Assembly (NCBI RefSeq): GCF_000429325.1
Contig: NZ_AUBQ01000018.1
Location: 1-64,000 of the forward strand
DNA from: Fundidesulfovibrio putealis DSM 16056
Lineage (GTDB): Bacteria > Desulfobacterota > Desulfovibrionia > Desulfovibrionales > Desulfovibrionaceae
Length of the DNA: 64,000 nt
Direction of reading: 5' to 3'
In this document: piece by piece, positions 24,568 through 33,655 of the stretch
How the letters are laid out: every line of letters begins with the position of its first letter
Position numbering within the stretch: the stretch's first letter is position 1
Translations under genes and position numbers: made by a program
Notes under the pieces: generated by a model
What the model saw: the letters and a program-made list of their open reading frames with translations, nothing else
Database searches by the model: none
Told to the model about the DNA's origin: nothing

Positions 24568-26685
24568 TCAGGCAGCGGCCTTGATGGGCAGCAGCACCCG
24601 GAATCTGGTTCCCTTTCCAGGCGCGGATTCCACGGTGATGCTCCCCCTGTGGTTCTGGGACACGATGAAATAGGCCACCGACAGCCCGAGCCCCGTACCC
24701 ACGCCGATGGACTTGGTGGTGTAGAACGGCTCGAACACGCGCTTGCGGATTTCCTCGGGCATGCCAGGCCCGTTGTCCTCGATTTCGGCCACGGCCATGC
24801 CGTTCTCCCGGCGGGTGCGCAGGGTGATGCGCGGCGGCGCGGACGGGGTCTCCCTCCCCGGCTCGTTGAGGGCCTGGGCGGCGTTCTTTAAGATATTGAA
24901 GAACACCTGCTCGATCTCCATGGACTGGCACTGCACCGGTCCAAGATCCGTGTCAAAGTCCCGCACTATCTCTATCTGACGAAAATCATATTGTTTTTTA
25001 AGGTCATAGTCGCCGCCAGCCAGCTCCACGGTCTTGTCCAGCAGTTCATCCAGACGGCACTCTTCGTAATCCCCGCCTGATTTGCGGGCGAATCCCAGCA
25101 TGTTGGTGACGATGCGCGCGGCGCGCACCCCGGCTTCGTGAATACCCTCCAGGAACTCGTTCAGGCCGCGCCTTTGCATGTAGGCCTGCACGGCGCGCAG
25201 ATCCACCCCCACTTCCCCGGCGATCTTGGCGTTGGCGGGCATGTCCGGGTCCAGCCTGCGGATTATCACCTGCAGCGCCTGGAGGATGGAGGCCAGGGGG
25301 TTGTTGATCTCGTGGGCCATCCCGGCGGCGAGCCCGCCCACGGAGAGCATCTTTTCGGTCTGCACCATCATTTCCTGGATGCGCACGCGCTCGGTGACGT
25401 CCTCCATCACGGCCACGGCGCCCGCCGCGTCCACGCCCGTGTCCTGCGGAACCGCGCTCATGGAGAGCACCGCGTGCCCGCCGGAGGGTTTGTCGTACCA
25501 GATGATGCGCCCCAGCACGGATTTCCGTCCGGCAAGGGCCTGGTGCATGGGCAGGTCGCCGGGGGCCAGGGGCTGGCCTTCGCGGGTGACGAACCGGCTG
25601 ATCCAGGCGTCCCCCAACGCCTCCTGCGGGAACAGTTCCAGCAGGTCCAGGGCTCGCTGGTTCATATACACCACCCGACCAAAGCGGTCGAAGGTGGCGA
25701 TGCCGACGGGGGTGGTCTCGGCCAGGGTGCGGTAGCGGTCCTCGGATTCACGCAGCCTGACCACGGCCCCACGGACGAAAGCCAGGGCCACGCCGACCAC
25801 AGCCAGCACAGCCAGGGAGATGAGCCCGTTGAGCGCCGTGAGCTTGGCGGCCGGGCGCATGGTCTCCGCGCCGTCCGCCTCGACAGCCACCAGCCAGCCC
25901 GTCACTGGGTTGACCGCCGCCACGGCCAGCCGTTCGTCGCCTCCCCGCCCGTAGGTGACCATCTTCCCGCCCGCTGCGTCGCGCAGGGCCGAGACAACCT
26001 GGGGAAGCGGCGCGAACTGCCCCTCCCTGCTCCAGGAGGGCTTGGCAAGCATCGCCCCGCGCGCATCCAGGATGTAGGCCCCGCCCGTCTGCCCGATCCG
26101 GACCTGATCCAGGATTTCCCTGGCCAGCCTGTGGATGTCCATCACCAGGACCATGACCCCTTCCACGGTCCGTTCATGGTTGAACACCGGCGAGGAGACC
26201 ACCAGCACGGGCAGCCCCGTGAGCTTGCCCACCTCCAGCGCCTCGAAAGCCGGCTGCCCGAGCAGGGAACGCTTGAAATAATCCCGGTCGGCCACGTTGA
26301 TGACCCCGATCATGGCCGGAACGGACGCCGAAACCACGGAACCGTCCGGCAGGGCCAGGAAGGCCCTGTCATAGCTGGTATAGGGGATGCGCTCGGCAAG
26401 GCGCCTGTTGGCGGCCACCCTGGCGGAGCGCCCGAGGTAGCCCTCGATCAGGGCCAGGCGGAACACGTCCTCCTGGCCCCAGAAGCTTGCGGTGGCCTGA
26501 ACGCTGCGGATCTTTTCGGAGACGTCGGCGTCGAGGAGCGTCAGGGCCTGGCTCATCTGGCCCAGGGCCAGTTCCTCCGCGGTGTTCTTGGTGTAATAGA
26601 AGGTGACGATCGTAGGCAGGCCCACGCCGAGCATGACCACGAACAAGATGGGAACCAGCGAACGAGTGATGAAGGAAGACCGCAT
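24568..26685 (-). CDS. Membrane sensor histidine kinase (dCache-PAS-HisKA-HATPase)
   Basis: The product is 705 residues. A first transmembrane helix (LVPILFVVMLGVGLPTIV) is followed by a periplasmic double-Cache sensor domain (~35-270), a second helix near 280-300, and a PAS domain (TPVGIATFDRFGRVVYMN, ~310-430). The phospho-accepting His lies in GMAHEINNPLASI near residue 455. The ATPase domain has ILKNAAQAL, EIEDNGPGM and GTGLGLSVAY. There is no receiver domain. It starts 12 bases after the stop of a periplasmic binding protein gene on the same strand, so the two probably form a signalling pair. No cognate response regulator is next to them. Confidence 0.92.
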   Translation of the reverse strand: MRSSFITRSLVPILFVVMLGVGLPTIVTFYYTKNTAEELALGQMSQALTLLDADVSEKIRSVQATASFWGQEDVFRLALIEGYLGRSARVAANRRLAERIPYTSYDRAFLALPDGSVVSASVPAMIGVINVADRDYFKRSLLGQPAFEALEVGKLTGLPVLVVSSPVFNHERTVEGVMVLVMDIHRLAREILDQVRIGQTGGAYILDARGAMLAKPSWSREGQFAPLPQVVSALRDAAGGKMVTYGRGGDERLAVAAVNPVTGWLVAVEADGAETMRPAAKLTALNGLISLAVLAVVGVALAFVRGAVVRLRESEDRYRTLAETTPVGIATFDRFGRVVYMNQRALDLLELFPQEALGDAWISRFVTREGQPLAPGDLPMHQALAGRKSVLGRIIWYDKPSGGHAVLSMSAVPQDTGVDAAGAVAVMEDVTERVRIQEMMVQTEKMLSVGGLAAGMAHEINNPLASILQALQVIIRRLDPDMPANAKIAGEVGVDLRAVQAYMQRRGLNEFLEGIHEAGVRAARIVTNMLGFARKSGGDYEECRLDELLDKTVELAGGDYDLKKQYDFRQIEIVRDFDTDLGPVQCQSMEIEQVFFNILKNAAQALNEPGRETPSAPPRITLRTRRENGMAVAEIEDNGPGMPEEIRKRVFEPFYTTKSIGVGTGLGLSVAYFIVSQNHRGSITVESAPGKGTRFRVLLPIKAAA

Positions 26686-26697
26686 CGCGCCACCGTC

Positions 26698-27756
26698 CTA
26701 TTTGACCACTTCGCCCGCCGCTTCGATGATTTCGTAGGGGATGTCCACCTCGAGGCGCTCGGCGATCCTGAGGTTTACCATGATCACCCCCCTTTCATTG
26801 ATGCGCATGGGCAGTCCGCCCGCCGCATCCCCCTTGAGCAGCACGCTCCTGGCCATGTTCGCGGCCAGGAACCCTTGTTCATGCCCAGCCTCCAGCACAC
26901 CGCAGAGCACGTCGGACAGGGCGTAGTCCGCGAACCCAAGGGTGGGCTTCGCGTTCACCGACCGCATCCACGCGGCTGCCTCCTCAGGCGTGACCACTTT
27001 CCCGGTGCGCTCGTCTCGAAGCGAATGGTAAATTCCAAAAGCGACGGCATCCACGCCTGACTGGTACGCGATGACGCGTCGTTGCCACTCCTGGAAGGAG
27101 CCGACCGAATCGACGTGCCTGAGTTCCAGGGCGAAGGGGCCGCCTTTGGCCTGGTCATCCTCCATGTCCTTGATGACGTAGCCTGAGGACTCGGACGCGT
27201 CGGTCAGAAAGGCGACGGTGCGGATGTTCGGCAAAAGCCTCTTGAGCAGTGCGAACCCCTCCCGGAAGTGCCAGCGCTCGCGCACGCCCGAGACGTTGGA
27301 GGCGGGAAAACCGTAGAGGGAAGGCGGCGCGTTGAGGCCGCAGAAGATGACCTGCGGCGAGGGTTTGCCCTTGAGCGACGGCGCGACCACGTACTCCTGG
27401 GCCACGTCGTCCACGGCGATCACCACATCCGGGGAGAAGTCGGCGATGCGCGCCAGGGCCTGTCTCGCGGCCATTTCCAACGAGGGTTTGTCCGGACGGC
27501 GTTTGGCGTCCATGTAGAAGTAGTCGTAGACCACGTCCAGATCGCGCAGAGACTCCAGGATTCCCTGGTTTATGTTCTGGGTCCAGATGTACTCGGGATT
27601 GTAGCTGTGCAGGATGAAGACGTGCCGGCGCGCCCCCAGGGCCGAGCCCGAAGCTGAAGACTCCGGGCGGCCAGCCTGACCGCCATCCCCCAGAGCCGCC
27701 TGCGCGGTCAGGAGAAACAGCACGGCCAGGGCGGCCAGGGATTGACGACGCTTCAT
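26698..27756 (-). CDS. Periplasmic substrate-binding protein linked to sensor kinase
   Basis: The product is about 352 residues with a signal peptide (SLAALAVLFLLTAQAALG). The mature part opens HVFILHSYNPEYIWTQNINQ, then shows DVVIAVDDVAQEYVV and VIFCGLNAPPSLYG, the pattern of the ABC_sub_bind type of periplasmic binding proteins. Proteins with the HSYN opening often sit beside two-component kinases and may present a ligand to them. Here the kinase gene follows 12 bases later and no ABC permease is nearby. The ATG at 27756 is chosen because it starts the signal peptide and has GAGG upstream. Confidence 0.8.
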   Translation of the reverse strand: MKRRQSLAALAVLFLLTAQAALGDGGQAGRPESSASGSALGARRHVFILHSYNPEYIWTQNINQGILESLRDLDVVYDYFYMDAKRRPDKPSLEMAARQALARIADFSPDVVIAVDDVAQEYVVAPSLKGKPSPQVIFCGLNAPPSLYGFPASNVSGVRERWHFREGFALLKRLLPNIRTVAFLTDASESSGYVIKDMEDDQAKGGPFALELRHVDSVGSFQEWQRRVIAYQSGVDAVAFGIYHSLRDERTGKVVTPEEAAAWMRSVNAKPTLGFADYALSDVLCGVLEAGHEQGFLAANMARSVLLKGDAAGGLPMRINERGVIMVNLRIAERLEVDIPYEIIEAAGEVVK

Positions 27757-27867
27757 GGAGCCTCGCAAACGTGGTGAAATCACCAAAACCGTCAGGCAAA
27801 ATGCACGACGGGACGTCAGGAGCGCATAACACGCAAGCGCTGCCAATGCACCAAGAACTACAGGGAA

Positions 27868-28782
27868 CTACGCCGTCTTAAGGCTCCCCCGGAAGCTCTC
27901 CAGGTCCGTGACGCCCATCTCGCGGGCCACCCCCGGAAGCTGCTCCACGAGCCTGAAGCTGAAGTCCGGGCGTATGAAGTTGGCAGTGCCCACCTGGACG
28001 GCGTGCGCGCCAGCCAGGATGAACTCCAGCACGTCCATGGCCGAGGCGATGCCGCCCATGCCGATCACCGGCACGGTCACGGCGCGGCTCACCTGCCACA
28101 CGCAGCGCAGCGCCACGGGTTTTATGGCCGGGCCGGAAAGGCCGCCCACCACGTTGGCCAGCCTGGGCTTTCGGGTGCGCACGTCCACGGCCATGCCGGT
28201 CAGGGTGTTGATGAGCGAGATGATGTCCGCCCCGGCGGCCTCAACGGCCTTGGCGATGGCCACGATGTCGGCCACGTTGGGCGAGAGCTTGACGATGACC
28301 GGCTTGTTCCCGGCGCGCTTCTTCACGGCCTCGGTGACCCTGGCCGCCTGGGCCGGGTCCTGCCCGAAGAGCACGCCGCCCTCCTTCACGTTGGGGCAGG
28401 AGATGTTCACTTCAAGCCCCGCCACGCCCTCCTCGGCGGCCAGCACCGAGGCAAGCTCGGCGAACTCGTCGGGGTCGCAGGCGTAGAGGTTGGCCAGGAT
28501 GGGGGTCTCTCGCCAGGGCAGGAAAGGGAGCTTGTCCTTCAGGAACGTCTCCACGCCGCAGTTCTGGAGCCCGATGGCGTTCAACATGCCGGAGGGGGTC
28601 TCGGCCACGCGGGGCATGGGGTTGCCCGCGCGGGGCTTCAGGGACAGGCCCTTGACCACGATGCCCCCCAGGGTGCGCAGGTCGCCGTAGGGGGTGAACT
28701 CCTGGCCGTAGCCGAAGGTTCCCGAGGCGGTCATGACCGGATTCTTGAGGGATAGCCCGGCAAGGGCGACGCGAAGGTCCAT
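27868..28782 (-). CDS. pyrD: Dihydroorotate dehydrogenase B, catalytic subunit
   Basis: The product is 304 residues, a TIM-barrel FMN enzyme of class 1B. Conserved parts are NPVMTASGTFGYG, NAIGLQNCGVE, LEVNISCPNVKEGG (with the catalytic Cys that marks class 1), VIVKLSPNVADI, and LINTLTGMAVD. With PyrK it oxidises dihydroorotate to orotate in pyrimidine synthesis using NAD. The ATG at 28782 has AGGAG six bases upstream. It lies nine bases after pyrK. Confidence 0.95.
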   Translation of the reverse strand: MDLRVALAGLSLKNPVMTASGTFGYGQEFTPYGDLRTLGGIVVKGLSLKPRAGNPMPRVAETPSGMLNAIGLQNCGVETFLKDKLPFLPWRETPILANLYACDPDEFAELASVLAAEEGVAGLEVNISCPNVKEGGVLFGQDPAQAARVTEAVKKRAGNKPVIVKLSPNVADIVAIAKAVEAAGADIISLINTLTGMAVDVRTRKPRLANVVGGLSGPAIKPVALRCVWQVSRAVTVPVIGMGGIASAMDVLEFILAGAHAVQVGTANFIRPDFSFRLVEQLPGVAREMGVTDLESFRGSLKTA

Positions 28783-28791
28783 CAAAGGCTC

Positions 28792-29577
28792 CTAGAGAGT
28801 TATTTCGTTCGACCAGAACACCGGCCCGCGCGTGCAGGTCTGCACCCGCTCCCCGGCCGGGGTCTCGGCCACGCAGCCCAGGCACGCGCCCACGCCGCAG
28901 GCCATGCGGTTCTCCAGGGAGATCTGGCAGCGCACGCCGTACTTTTCGGCGGCGGCCTTCACGGAGCGCAGAAATGGTGTGGGGCCGCAGGCCAGGGCCA
29001 GACCGCCCGCGTGCTCGGCCATGCGCTTCTCAAGAAGCTCCACGAAGCGCGGGATGTCCTCGGCGCTGCGATCCTGGAAGGACTCCGCGCCCACGGTCCG
29101 GGCCAGGTCCTCGTAGGGGTAGCAGGAGAGCGGCGGCCTGTGCCCGAACAGCAGCGACAGCTGGCCGGGGGTGGGGTGCACGGCGGCGTACTCCACGAAG
29201 GGCGCGATGCCGATGCCGCCCGCCAGCATCAGGGTGCGCACGCCCGGCTCCACGGCGAACCCGTGCCCGAGCGGCCCCCAGAGGGTCACCTTGTCGCCGG
29301 GCGAAAGCCTGGTCAGCGCCGAGGTGCCGCGTCCGGCCACCAGAAAGTTGAACACCAGCCTGTCGGGCAGCGCCCGGCAGATGGAAAGAGGCCTGGCCCA
29401 CAGGGGATCGAACCCCCAGGACGCGGGCCGCAGCATGGCGAACTGGCCGGGACGGGCCTTGGCCAGTCCGGGGTTTTCCAGTTCCAGGAGCCACAACCCG
29501 TGCTCGCGCCCTTCCGGGCCGTGGGGGGTAAGGCTCAAAACCGTGACGTCTTTGCAACGATTATAGGGGATGGGCAT
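28792..29577 (-). CDS. pyrK: Dihydroorotate dehydrogenase B, electron-transfer subunit
   Basis: The product is 261 residues with a ferredoxin-reductase fold. The FAD region includes PLSICRALPDRLVFNFL. A LMLAGGIGIAPFVEYA segment lies in the NAD-binding domain. The C-terminal [2Fe-2S] site is CGVGACLGCVAET followed by a fourth Cys in VQTCTRGPVF. It passes electrons from dihydroorotate via PyrD to NAD. It is the first gene of the pyrK-pyrD pair. Confidence 0.95.
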   Translation of the reverse strand: MPIPYNRCKDVTVLSLTPHGPEGREHGLWLLELENPGLAKARPGQFAMLRPASWGFDPLWARPLSICRALPDRLVFNFLVAGRGTSALTRLSPGDKVTLWGPLGHGFAVEPGVRTLMLAGGIGIAPFVEYAAVHPTPGQLSLLFGHRPPLSCYPYEDLARTVGAESFQDRSAEDIPRFVELLEKRMAEHAGGLALACGPTPFLRSVKAAAEKYGVRCQISLENRMACGVGACLGCVAETPAGERVQTCTRGPVFWSNEITL

Positions 29578-29818
29578 GGCTCGCTCCTGCCCTGCAAACT
29601 AGCCTCAACCCGGCAATTAGTAAATCTCTTCGCCGGGCTGAAGGCCCTCCTTGTCCTCCGGGGTCTTTACGGTTACTAAGAACCGGTCCAGAGTCCGGAA
29701 TACCCGGCCTTTCCGGGCCCAATCCCTTGACACATCCTGCCTCCCGCCGCATGTACATAGAATGTCGGCATAATCGTCCGAAGACGTAAGGGGGCGCTAC
29801 TTGGAGCGGAGAGCGTCG

Positions 29819-31012
29819 ATGAAGACACCTGAAGTGGGAGACAAGAACAAAATCTTCCACAAGGGACAGGTCATCTACAAAGAGGGCCAGTCCAGCAATG
29901 AAGCCTACATCATAAAGCAGGGCGCAATCGGGCTCTACCGCCTCTCCGGCAACAAGCGCATCAACCTGGGGATACTTCGTCCCGGACAGATCTTCGGGGA
30001 GATGGGCGTCATCAGCGAGGAGAAGCGCACCGCTTCCGCCGAGGCCCTGGAATACACCGAAGTCATCGTGCTGGACCAGAACCTCCTGCACACCCTGCTG
30101 CTCAAGAGCCCGCGCCCGGTCCAGATCATCACCTCCTACCTGGTGGAGCGCGTGCGCGCGCTGAACGCCCGCGTGGCGGACCGGCCCTGCTCCAACACCT
30201 TCGCCTCGGTGTGCAGCGTGATGCTCCTGGCCTGGCGCGCCGCCACCAAGTCCACGCCCAAGAGCGAGGCCACGCAGATCTCCACGGTGGAACTCTCCAA
30301 GACCATCAAGGAGATCCTCCTGGTGTCCCAGGTGGAGATCGACGAGATCTTCGAGAAGCTGGCCAAGGTCCACATCATCGACATCGTTGACGTCAAGGGC
30401 AGCTACTACCGCAAGGACCCGCTGCTTGGCACCATGAAGAAGTCCAGCGATTTCGTGAAGGAGCGCCTGCTCACGATCCCCGACGCCGACCGCTTTGCGC
30501 GCGTCTCCAAGAACATGGCCAAGGACCAGCAGGACGTGTGCGGCACCGACATGGAATTCATCGACCTCCATGAATTCGCCAAGGAAATCCAGGCCCAGCC
30601 CGGAGTTATCCTCAAGAAGCTGGCCTACGGCGAGATTCCCGAGACCTCCTTCTTCTTCCACAAGGCCTCCATCATGTCCTACGCCGCGCAGAAGGGACCC
30701 GAGTTCTTCCAGCGCGCCAAGCGCCCGCGCCTCAAGATCGAGGACCTGCAATCCGTGGACGACATCATCGCCGTGGACAACACCACCCTGGAGGAGGCCC
30801 TCTCCAAGCTGGGCTTCTACAAGGTCTCGGTGCTGGCGTCCCTGGCAGGTGAAGAGGCCCGCAACAAGATCTACGGCAACCTCTCCAAGAAGATCGCCGC
30901 AGTGGTCAAGGAGGAGGTCGCGAGGATGGACGGCCTGGACTCCGGCGAGGCTGCCGACATCGAAGAGGAACTGCTGACCATGATCAAAACCATGAAGGGG
31001 ATTGCCGGGTGA
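29819..31012 (+). CDS. cNMP-binding protein with FliG-like C-terminus, coupled to motA
   Basis: The product is 397 residues. Residues ~1-125 form a Crp-type cyclic-nucleotide-binding barrel (KGQVIYKEGQSSNEAYIIKQG; LRPGQIFGEMGVISEEKRTA). A helical region (~160-200) resembles a DNA-binding or linker segment. The last ~95 residues resemble the C-terminal torque-generating domain of FliG: IEDLQSVDDIIAVDNTTLEE, then EEARNKIYGNLSKKIAAVV and a closing acidic helix. In FliG the equivalent strings are DIVxLDDRxIQ and REKIxxNMSKRAA. Its stop overlaps the motA GTG start. This suggests a cytoplasmic protein that adjusts the stator or rotor in response to a nucleotide. The FliG likeness is my reading and needs a profile search. 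Confidence 0.75.
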   Translation: MKTPEVGDKNKIFHKGQVIYKEGQSSNEAYIIKQGAIGLYRLSGNKRINLGILRPGQIFGEMGVISEEKRTASAEALEYTEVIVLDQNLLHTLLLKSPRPVQIITSYLVERVRALNARVADRPCSNTFASVCSVMLLAWRAATKSTPKSEATQISTVELSKTIKEILLVSQVEIDEIFEKLAKVHIIDIVDVKGSYYRKDPLLGTMKKSSDFVKERLLTIPDADRFARVSKNMAKDQQDVCGTDMEFIDLHEFAKEIQAQPGVILKKLAYGEIPETSFFFHKASIMSYAAQKGPEFFQRAKRPRLKIEDLQSVDDIIAVDNTTLEEALSKLGFYKVSVLASLAGEEARNKIYGNLSKKIAAVVKEEVARMDGLDSGEAADIEEELLTMIKTMKGIAG

Positions 31013-31806
31013 ACGTCGCCACGGTCATCGGTTTCGTCGCGGGCGTCATCATCCTGGGCGCGGCCACGTATTTCGCCACGGACTCCGTGCGGGTGTTCAT
31101 CAACCTGCCGGGCCTGGCCATCGTGCTGGGCGGCACCCTGGCCTCCACCTTCATCTGCTTCCCCCTGAAGGAAGTGACGCGCGTGTTCACCATATTCCTC
31201 ACGGCCCTGAAACGCGAGGAACTGCCCATCGGCAACTACATCGAGTCCATCGTGCAGATCGCCCGCGAGGCCTCGGCGCGCGGCAAGGTGCACCTTGAGA
31301 GGGCGCTGCCCGGCATCGAGAACGAGTTTCTGCAGAACGCCCTGCAGATGCTGGTGGACGGCTATTCGCGCGACGAGATCAAGGAAATCCTGGAGACGCG
31401 CATCGAGCAGACCTACCAGCAGGAGATCTCCTCGGCGGGCATCTACCGCACCATGGCCAAGCTTTCGCCCGCCTACGGGCTCATCGGCACGCTCATCGGC
31501 TTCATCGGCCTGATGCAGGCCATGGGCGGCGGCGGGCTCGGAGCGCTTGGCCAGCACATGGCCGTGGCCCTGACCACCACCCTCTACGGAATCCTGCTCT
31601 CCAACCTGATATTTTTGCCCATCGCCGTGAAGGTGGAGAAGCGCATCGAGGAGCGGGTGCTGCTCATGTGCGTCATCCGCGACGGCGTGCTCTTCATCAA
31701 GGACAAGGCCCCCGCGCCCATTGTCTACGACAAGCTCAAGGCCTACCTGCCGCCCCGCCGCTGGGCGTCCATCGGCATCCGGCCCAGTGTGGCGTCCTCA
31801 AAATAA
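31009..31806 (+). CDS. motA: Flagellar motor stator protein MotA
   Basis: The product is 265 residues with the four membrane helices of MotA/PomA. The first two are VIGFVAGVIILGAATYFAT and LAIVLGGTLASTFICF, followed by a large cytoplasmic loop and helices 3-4 (AKLSPAYGLIGTLIGFIGLM; LYGILLSNLIFLPIAV). The conserved Pro is in KLSPAYG. Together with MotB it forms the ion-conducting stator. The start is GTG at 31009, overlapping the upstream stop (GTGA). A 28-bp palindrome includes its stop codon. Confidence 0.93.
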   Translation: MNVATVIGFVAGVIILGAATYFATDSVRVFINLPGLAIVLGGTLASTFICFPLKEVTRVFTIFLTALKREELPIGNYIESIVQIAREASARGKVHLERALPGIENEFLQNALQMLVDGYSRDEIKEILETRIEQTYQQEISSAGIYRTMAKLSPAYGLIGTLIGFIGLMQAMGGGGLGALGQHMAVALTTTLYGILLSNLIFLPIAVKVEKRIEERVLLMCVIRDGVLFIKDKAPAPIVYDKLKAYLPPRRWASIGIRPSVASSK

Positions 31807-31824
31807 ATACATATTTATTTTGAG
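31797..31824. repeat. Perfect palindrome across the motA stop codon
   Basis: CTCAAAATAAATA and TATTTATTTTGAG pair over 13 bases with a two-base loop, and the TAA of motA lies within the left arm. It separates motA from motB by a possible terminator or mRNA-processing structure. Confidence 0.75.
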
Positions 31825-31893
31825 AACAGTGAACGTATCTTTTAACCCCGAAAGACATCTTCATGTTCTTCAGGGGCGCGACTAGGCACCGCC

Positions 31894-32760
31894 ATGCTCA
31901 AGCTCTCGCAACTGCGCGGCAGACTCAAAGACGAAGACGAGGGGACGTGGTTCGTCTCGCTCGCGGACCTGCTGACCGTGTTGCTGTGCTTCTTCGTGCT
32001 GATGCTGTCGGTCTCCAGCCTGGATCAGGAGCGCTACAAGAAGGTGGCGCAGTCCATGGAAGACGCCATGAAGACCGAAAAAGCCAAGCGCGAGCAGGTT
32101 CAGGCCCAGGTACAGGCGCAGGGCAAGCGGCTGGGTTCCTCCCTGGCCGACGACCTCCCCACCGGCCCTGGCGGGCAGGTCTACCCCGTGCTCCCGCCGT
32201 CCCTGCCGCCGCAGGTCTACCAGAGCGCCCCCTCGGGACAGGCCGGGCTCACCGCCCAGACCGGCCCCGGTCTCGGCGACCAGTCCGGACAGGCCACGCG
32301 CCCCAAAACGCTCGAGGAAATCGGCGCGGAACTGGGCATGCGTTTCGCCCAGGACCCGGCGGGCGTGCAGATCGAAAAACGCGAGGGCGGCTTCGCCATC
32401 ACCCTCAAGGGCGCGGTGCTCTTCGACAAGGCCAGCGCGGAGCTTACCCCCTCCTCCATCCCCTACCTCGACTCCATCGCGGCCTCGCTTCGCAGCACGC
32501 CCTACAAAGTGACCGTGGAGGGCCACACCGACAACCTCCCGATACAGTCGCTCATCTATCCGTCCAACTGGGAGCTCTCCGGCGCGCGGGCCTCGCGGGT
32601 GGCCCGCTACCTGATCGACCACGGCGTGGCCAAGGACCGCCTGCACGTGGCCGGGTACGCCGACACCCGCCCCGTGGCCCCCAACGACTCCGCCCAGGGC
32701 CAGCCCCTGCCGGAAAACCAGGCCCGCAACCGCCGCGTGGTCATACTGATAAACCCTTGA
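31894..32760 (+). CDS. motB: Flagellar motor stator protein MotB
   Basis: The product is 288 residues. The single membrane helix WFVSLADLLTVLLCFFVLML carries the ion-binding Asp near residue 25. A Gln/Lys-rich linker and a Pro/Gly-rich stretch follow, then an OmpA-type peptidoglycan-binding domain (~165-285) with VTVEGHTDNLPI, NWELSGARASRVARYL and NRRVVILINP. It anchors the stator to the wall. Its stop overlaps the start of the next gene. Confidence 0.94.
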   Translation: MLKLSQLRGRLKDEDEGTWFVSLADLLTVLLCFFVLMLSVSSLDQERYKKVAQSMEDAMKTEKAKREQVQAQVQAQGKRLGSSLADDLPTGPGGQVYPVLPPSLPPQVYQSAPSGQAGLTAQTGPGLGDQSGQATRPKTLEEIGAELGMRFAQDPAGVQIEKREGGFAITLKGAVLFDKASAELTPSSIPYLDSIAASLRSTPYKVTVEGHTDNLPIQSLIYPSNWELSGARASRVARYLIDHGVAKDRLHVAGYADTRPVAPNDSAQGQPLPENQARNRRVVILINP

Positions 32761-33575
32761 CCAACGAAAGCGACACCCTGGACTGCGGCCGCGACGAGTC
32801 CTCCCATAAACTCAAGGGAATCTTCTCCTCTCCCGCCATGCCCGGTGAAGAACCCGACCCGGCCATCCCCAAGCGCTTCTGGTTCGCCAGGGAGCTGGGC
32901 GACGGTCTCATCAGCATCCAGCTGCTGGACGAGCACGGCCTGCCCACCCCCAAGCAGCACAGCATGCAGAAGGACCCCTTCCTGGAGAGCTTCACCCTGG
33001 AGCCGGACCTGGGCTACCGCCTGCTGACCCAGCGGGTGCTCACCGGCGACTACTTCCGCAAGCAAGGCATGAACCTCGAAGCCAAGATCGAGTACCAGAA
33101 GGTGCTGCGCATCGACGAGGAGAACATCCGGGGCAACTTCGGACTGGGCCTGACCTACCTGGCCCTCAACCAGCTCGAGAAAGGCCGCTACGCCTTCGAG
33201 AAGCTGGTCAGCATGGACGAGGCCTTCTCCGCCGAGCACAAGCACCTGTTCAACGACTTCGGCATCGCCATGCGCAAGAAGGGGCTGTTCGACGAAGCCC
33301 TGGCCTTCTACAACCGCGCCCGCACTCTCTGCTCCAACGACGAGAACCTGCTCCTGAACATCGCCCGCGCCTGGTATGAGAAAGGCGACATCGAGAACGC
33401 CTACCAGGGGCTTGCCGACTGCATCGAGCTCAATCCCGAGTTCCGCGAGGCCCTGGCCTTTCTGGCTTATCTGCGCAAGCACCGCATCTTCCCCAAGGAC
33501 AAGGACCTGCGCGCCCACTTCGACCGCGAGGCCCTGAAGCGCAGCGAACTGGGGTCACTCCTGGACGGGGCCTGA
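32757..33575 (+). CDS. TPR-repeat protein encoded after motB
   Basis: The product is about 272 residues. The N-terminal ~95 residues have no known domain (RFWFARELGDGLISIQLLDE). The rest is at least three tetratricopeptide repeats, for example NFGLGLTYLALNQLEKGRYA and NIARAWYEKGDIENAYQGL. TPR proteins serve as protein-binding scaffolds. The likely start is the TTG at 32757 overlapping the motB stop (TTGA). The first ATG is at 32838. Its place in the motAB transcript suggests a link with the motor, but no direct evidence exists. Confidence 0.8.
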   Translation: MTNESDTLDCGRDESSHKLKGIFSSPAMPGEEPDPAIPKRFWFARELGDGLISIQLLDEHGLPTPKQHSMQKDPFLESFTLEPDLGYRLLTQRVLTGDYFRKQGMNLEAKIEYQKVLRIDEENIRGNFGLGLTYLALNQLEKGRYAFEKLVSMDEAFSAEHKHLFNDFGIAMRKKGLFDEALAFYNRARTLCSNDENLLLNIARAWYEKGDIENAYQGLADCIELNPEFREALAFLAYLRKHRIFPKDKDLRAHFDREALKRSELGSLLDGA

Positions 33576-33581
33576 CACGGC

Positions 33582-33650
33582 GTTCTCAAAATACGTTCAT
33601 ACCTTGGGCCTAAGCCAAGGGAACCGTTCATTTGTTTGTGAGAATCACGA
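33582..33650 (+). repeat. Nested hairpin with GTTCTCA ends
   Basis: An outer pair (GTTCTCA with TGTGAGAA) encloses an inner perfect hairpin CCTTGG...CCAAGG. It starts seven bases after the TPR gene and probably ends the motility transcript. Confidence 0.55.
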
Positions 33651-33655
33651 GTGAC

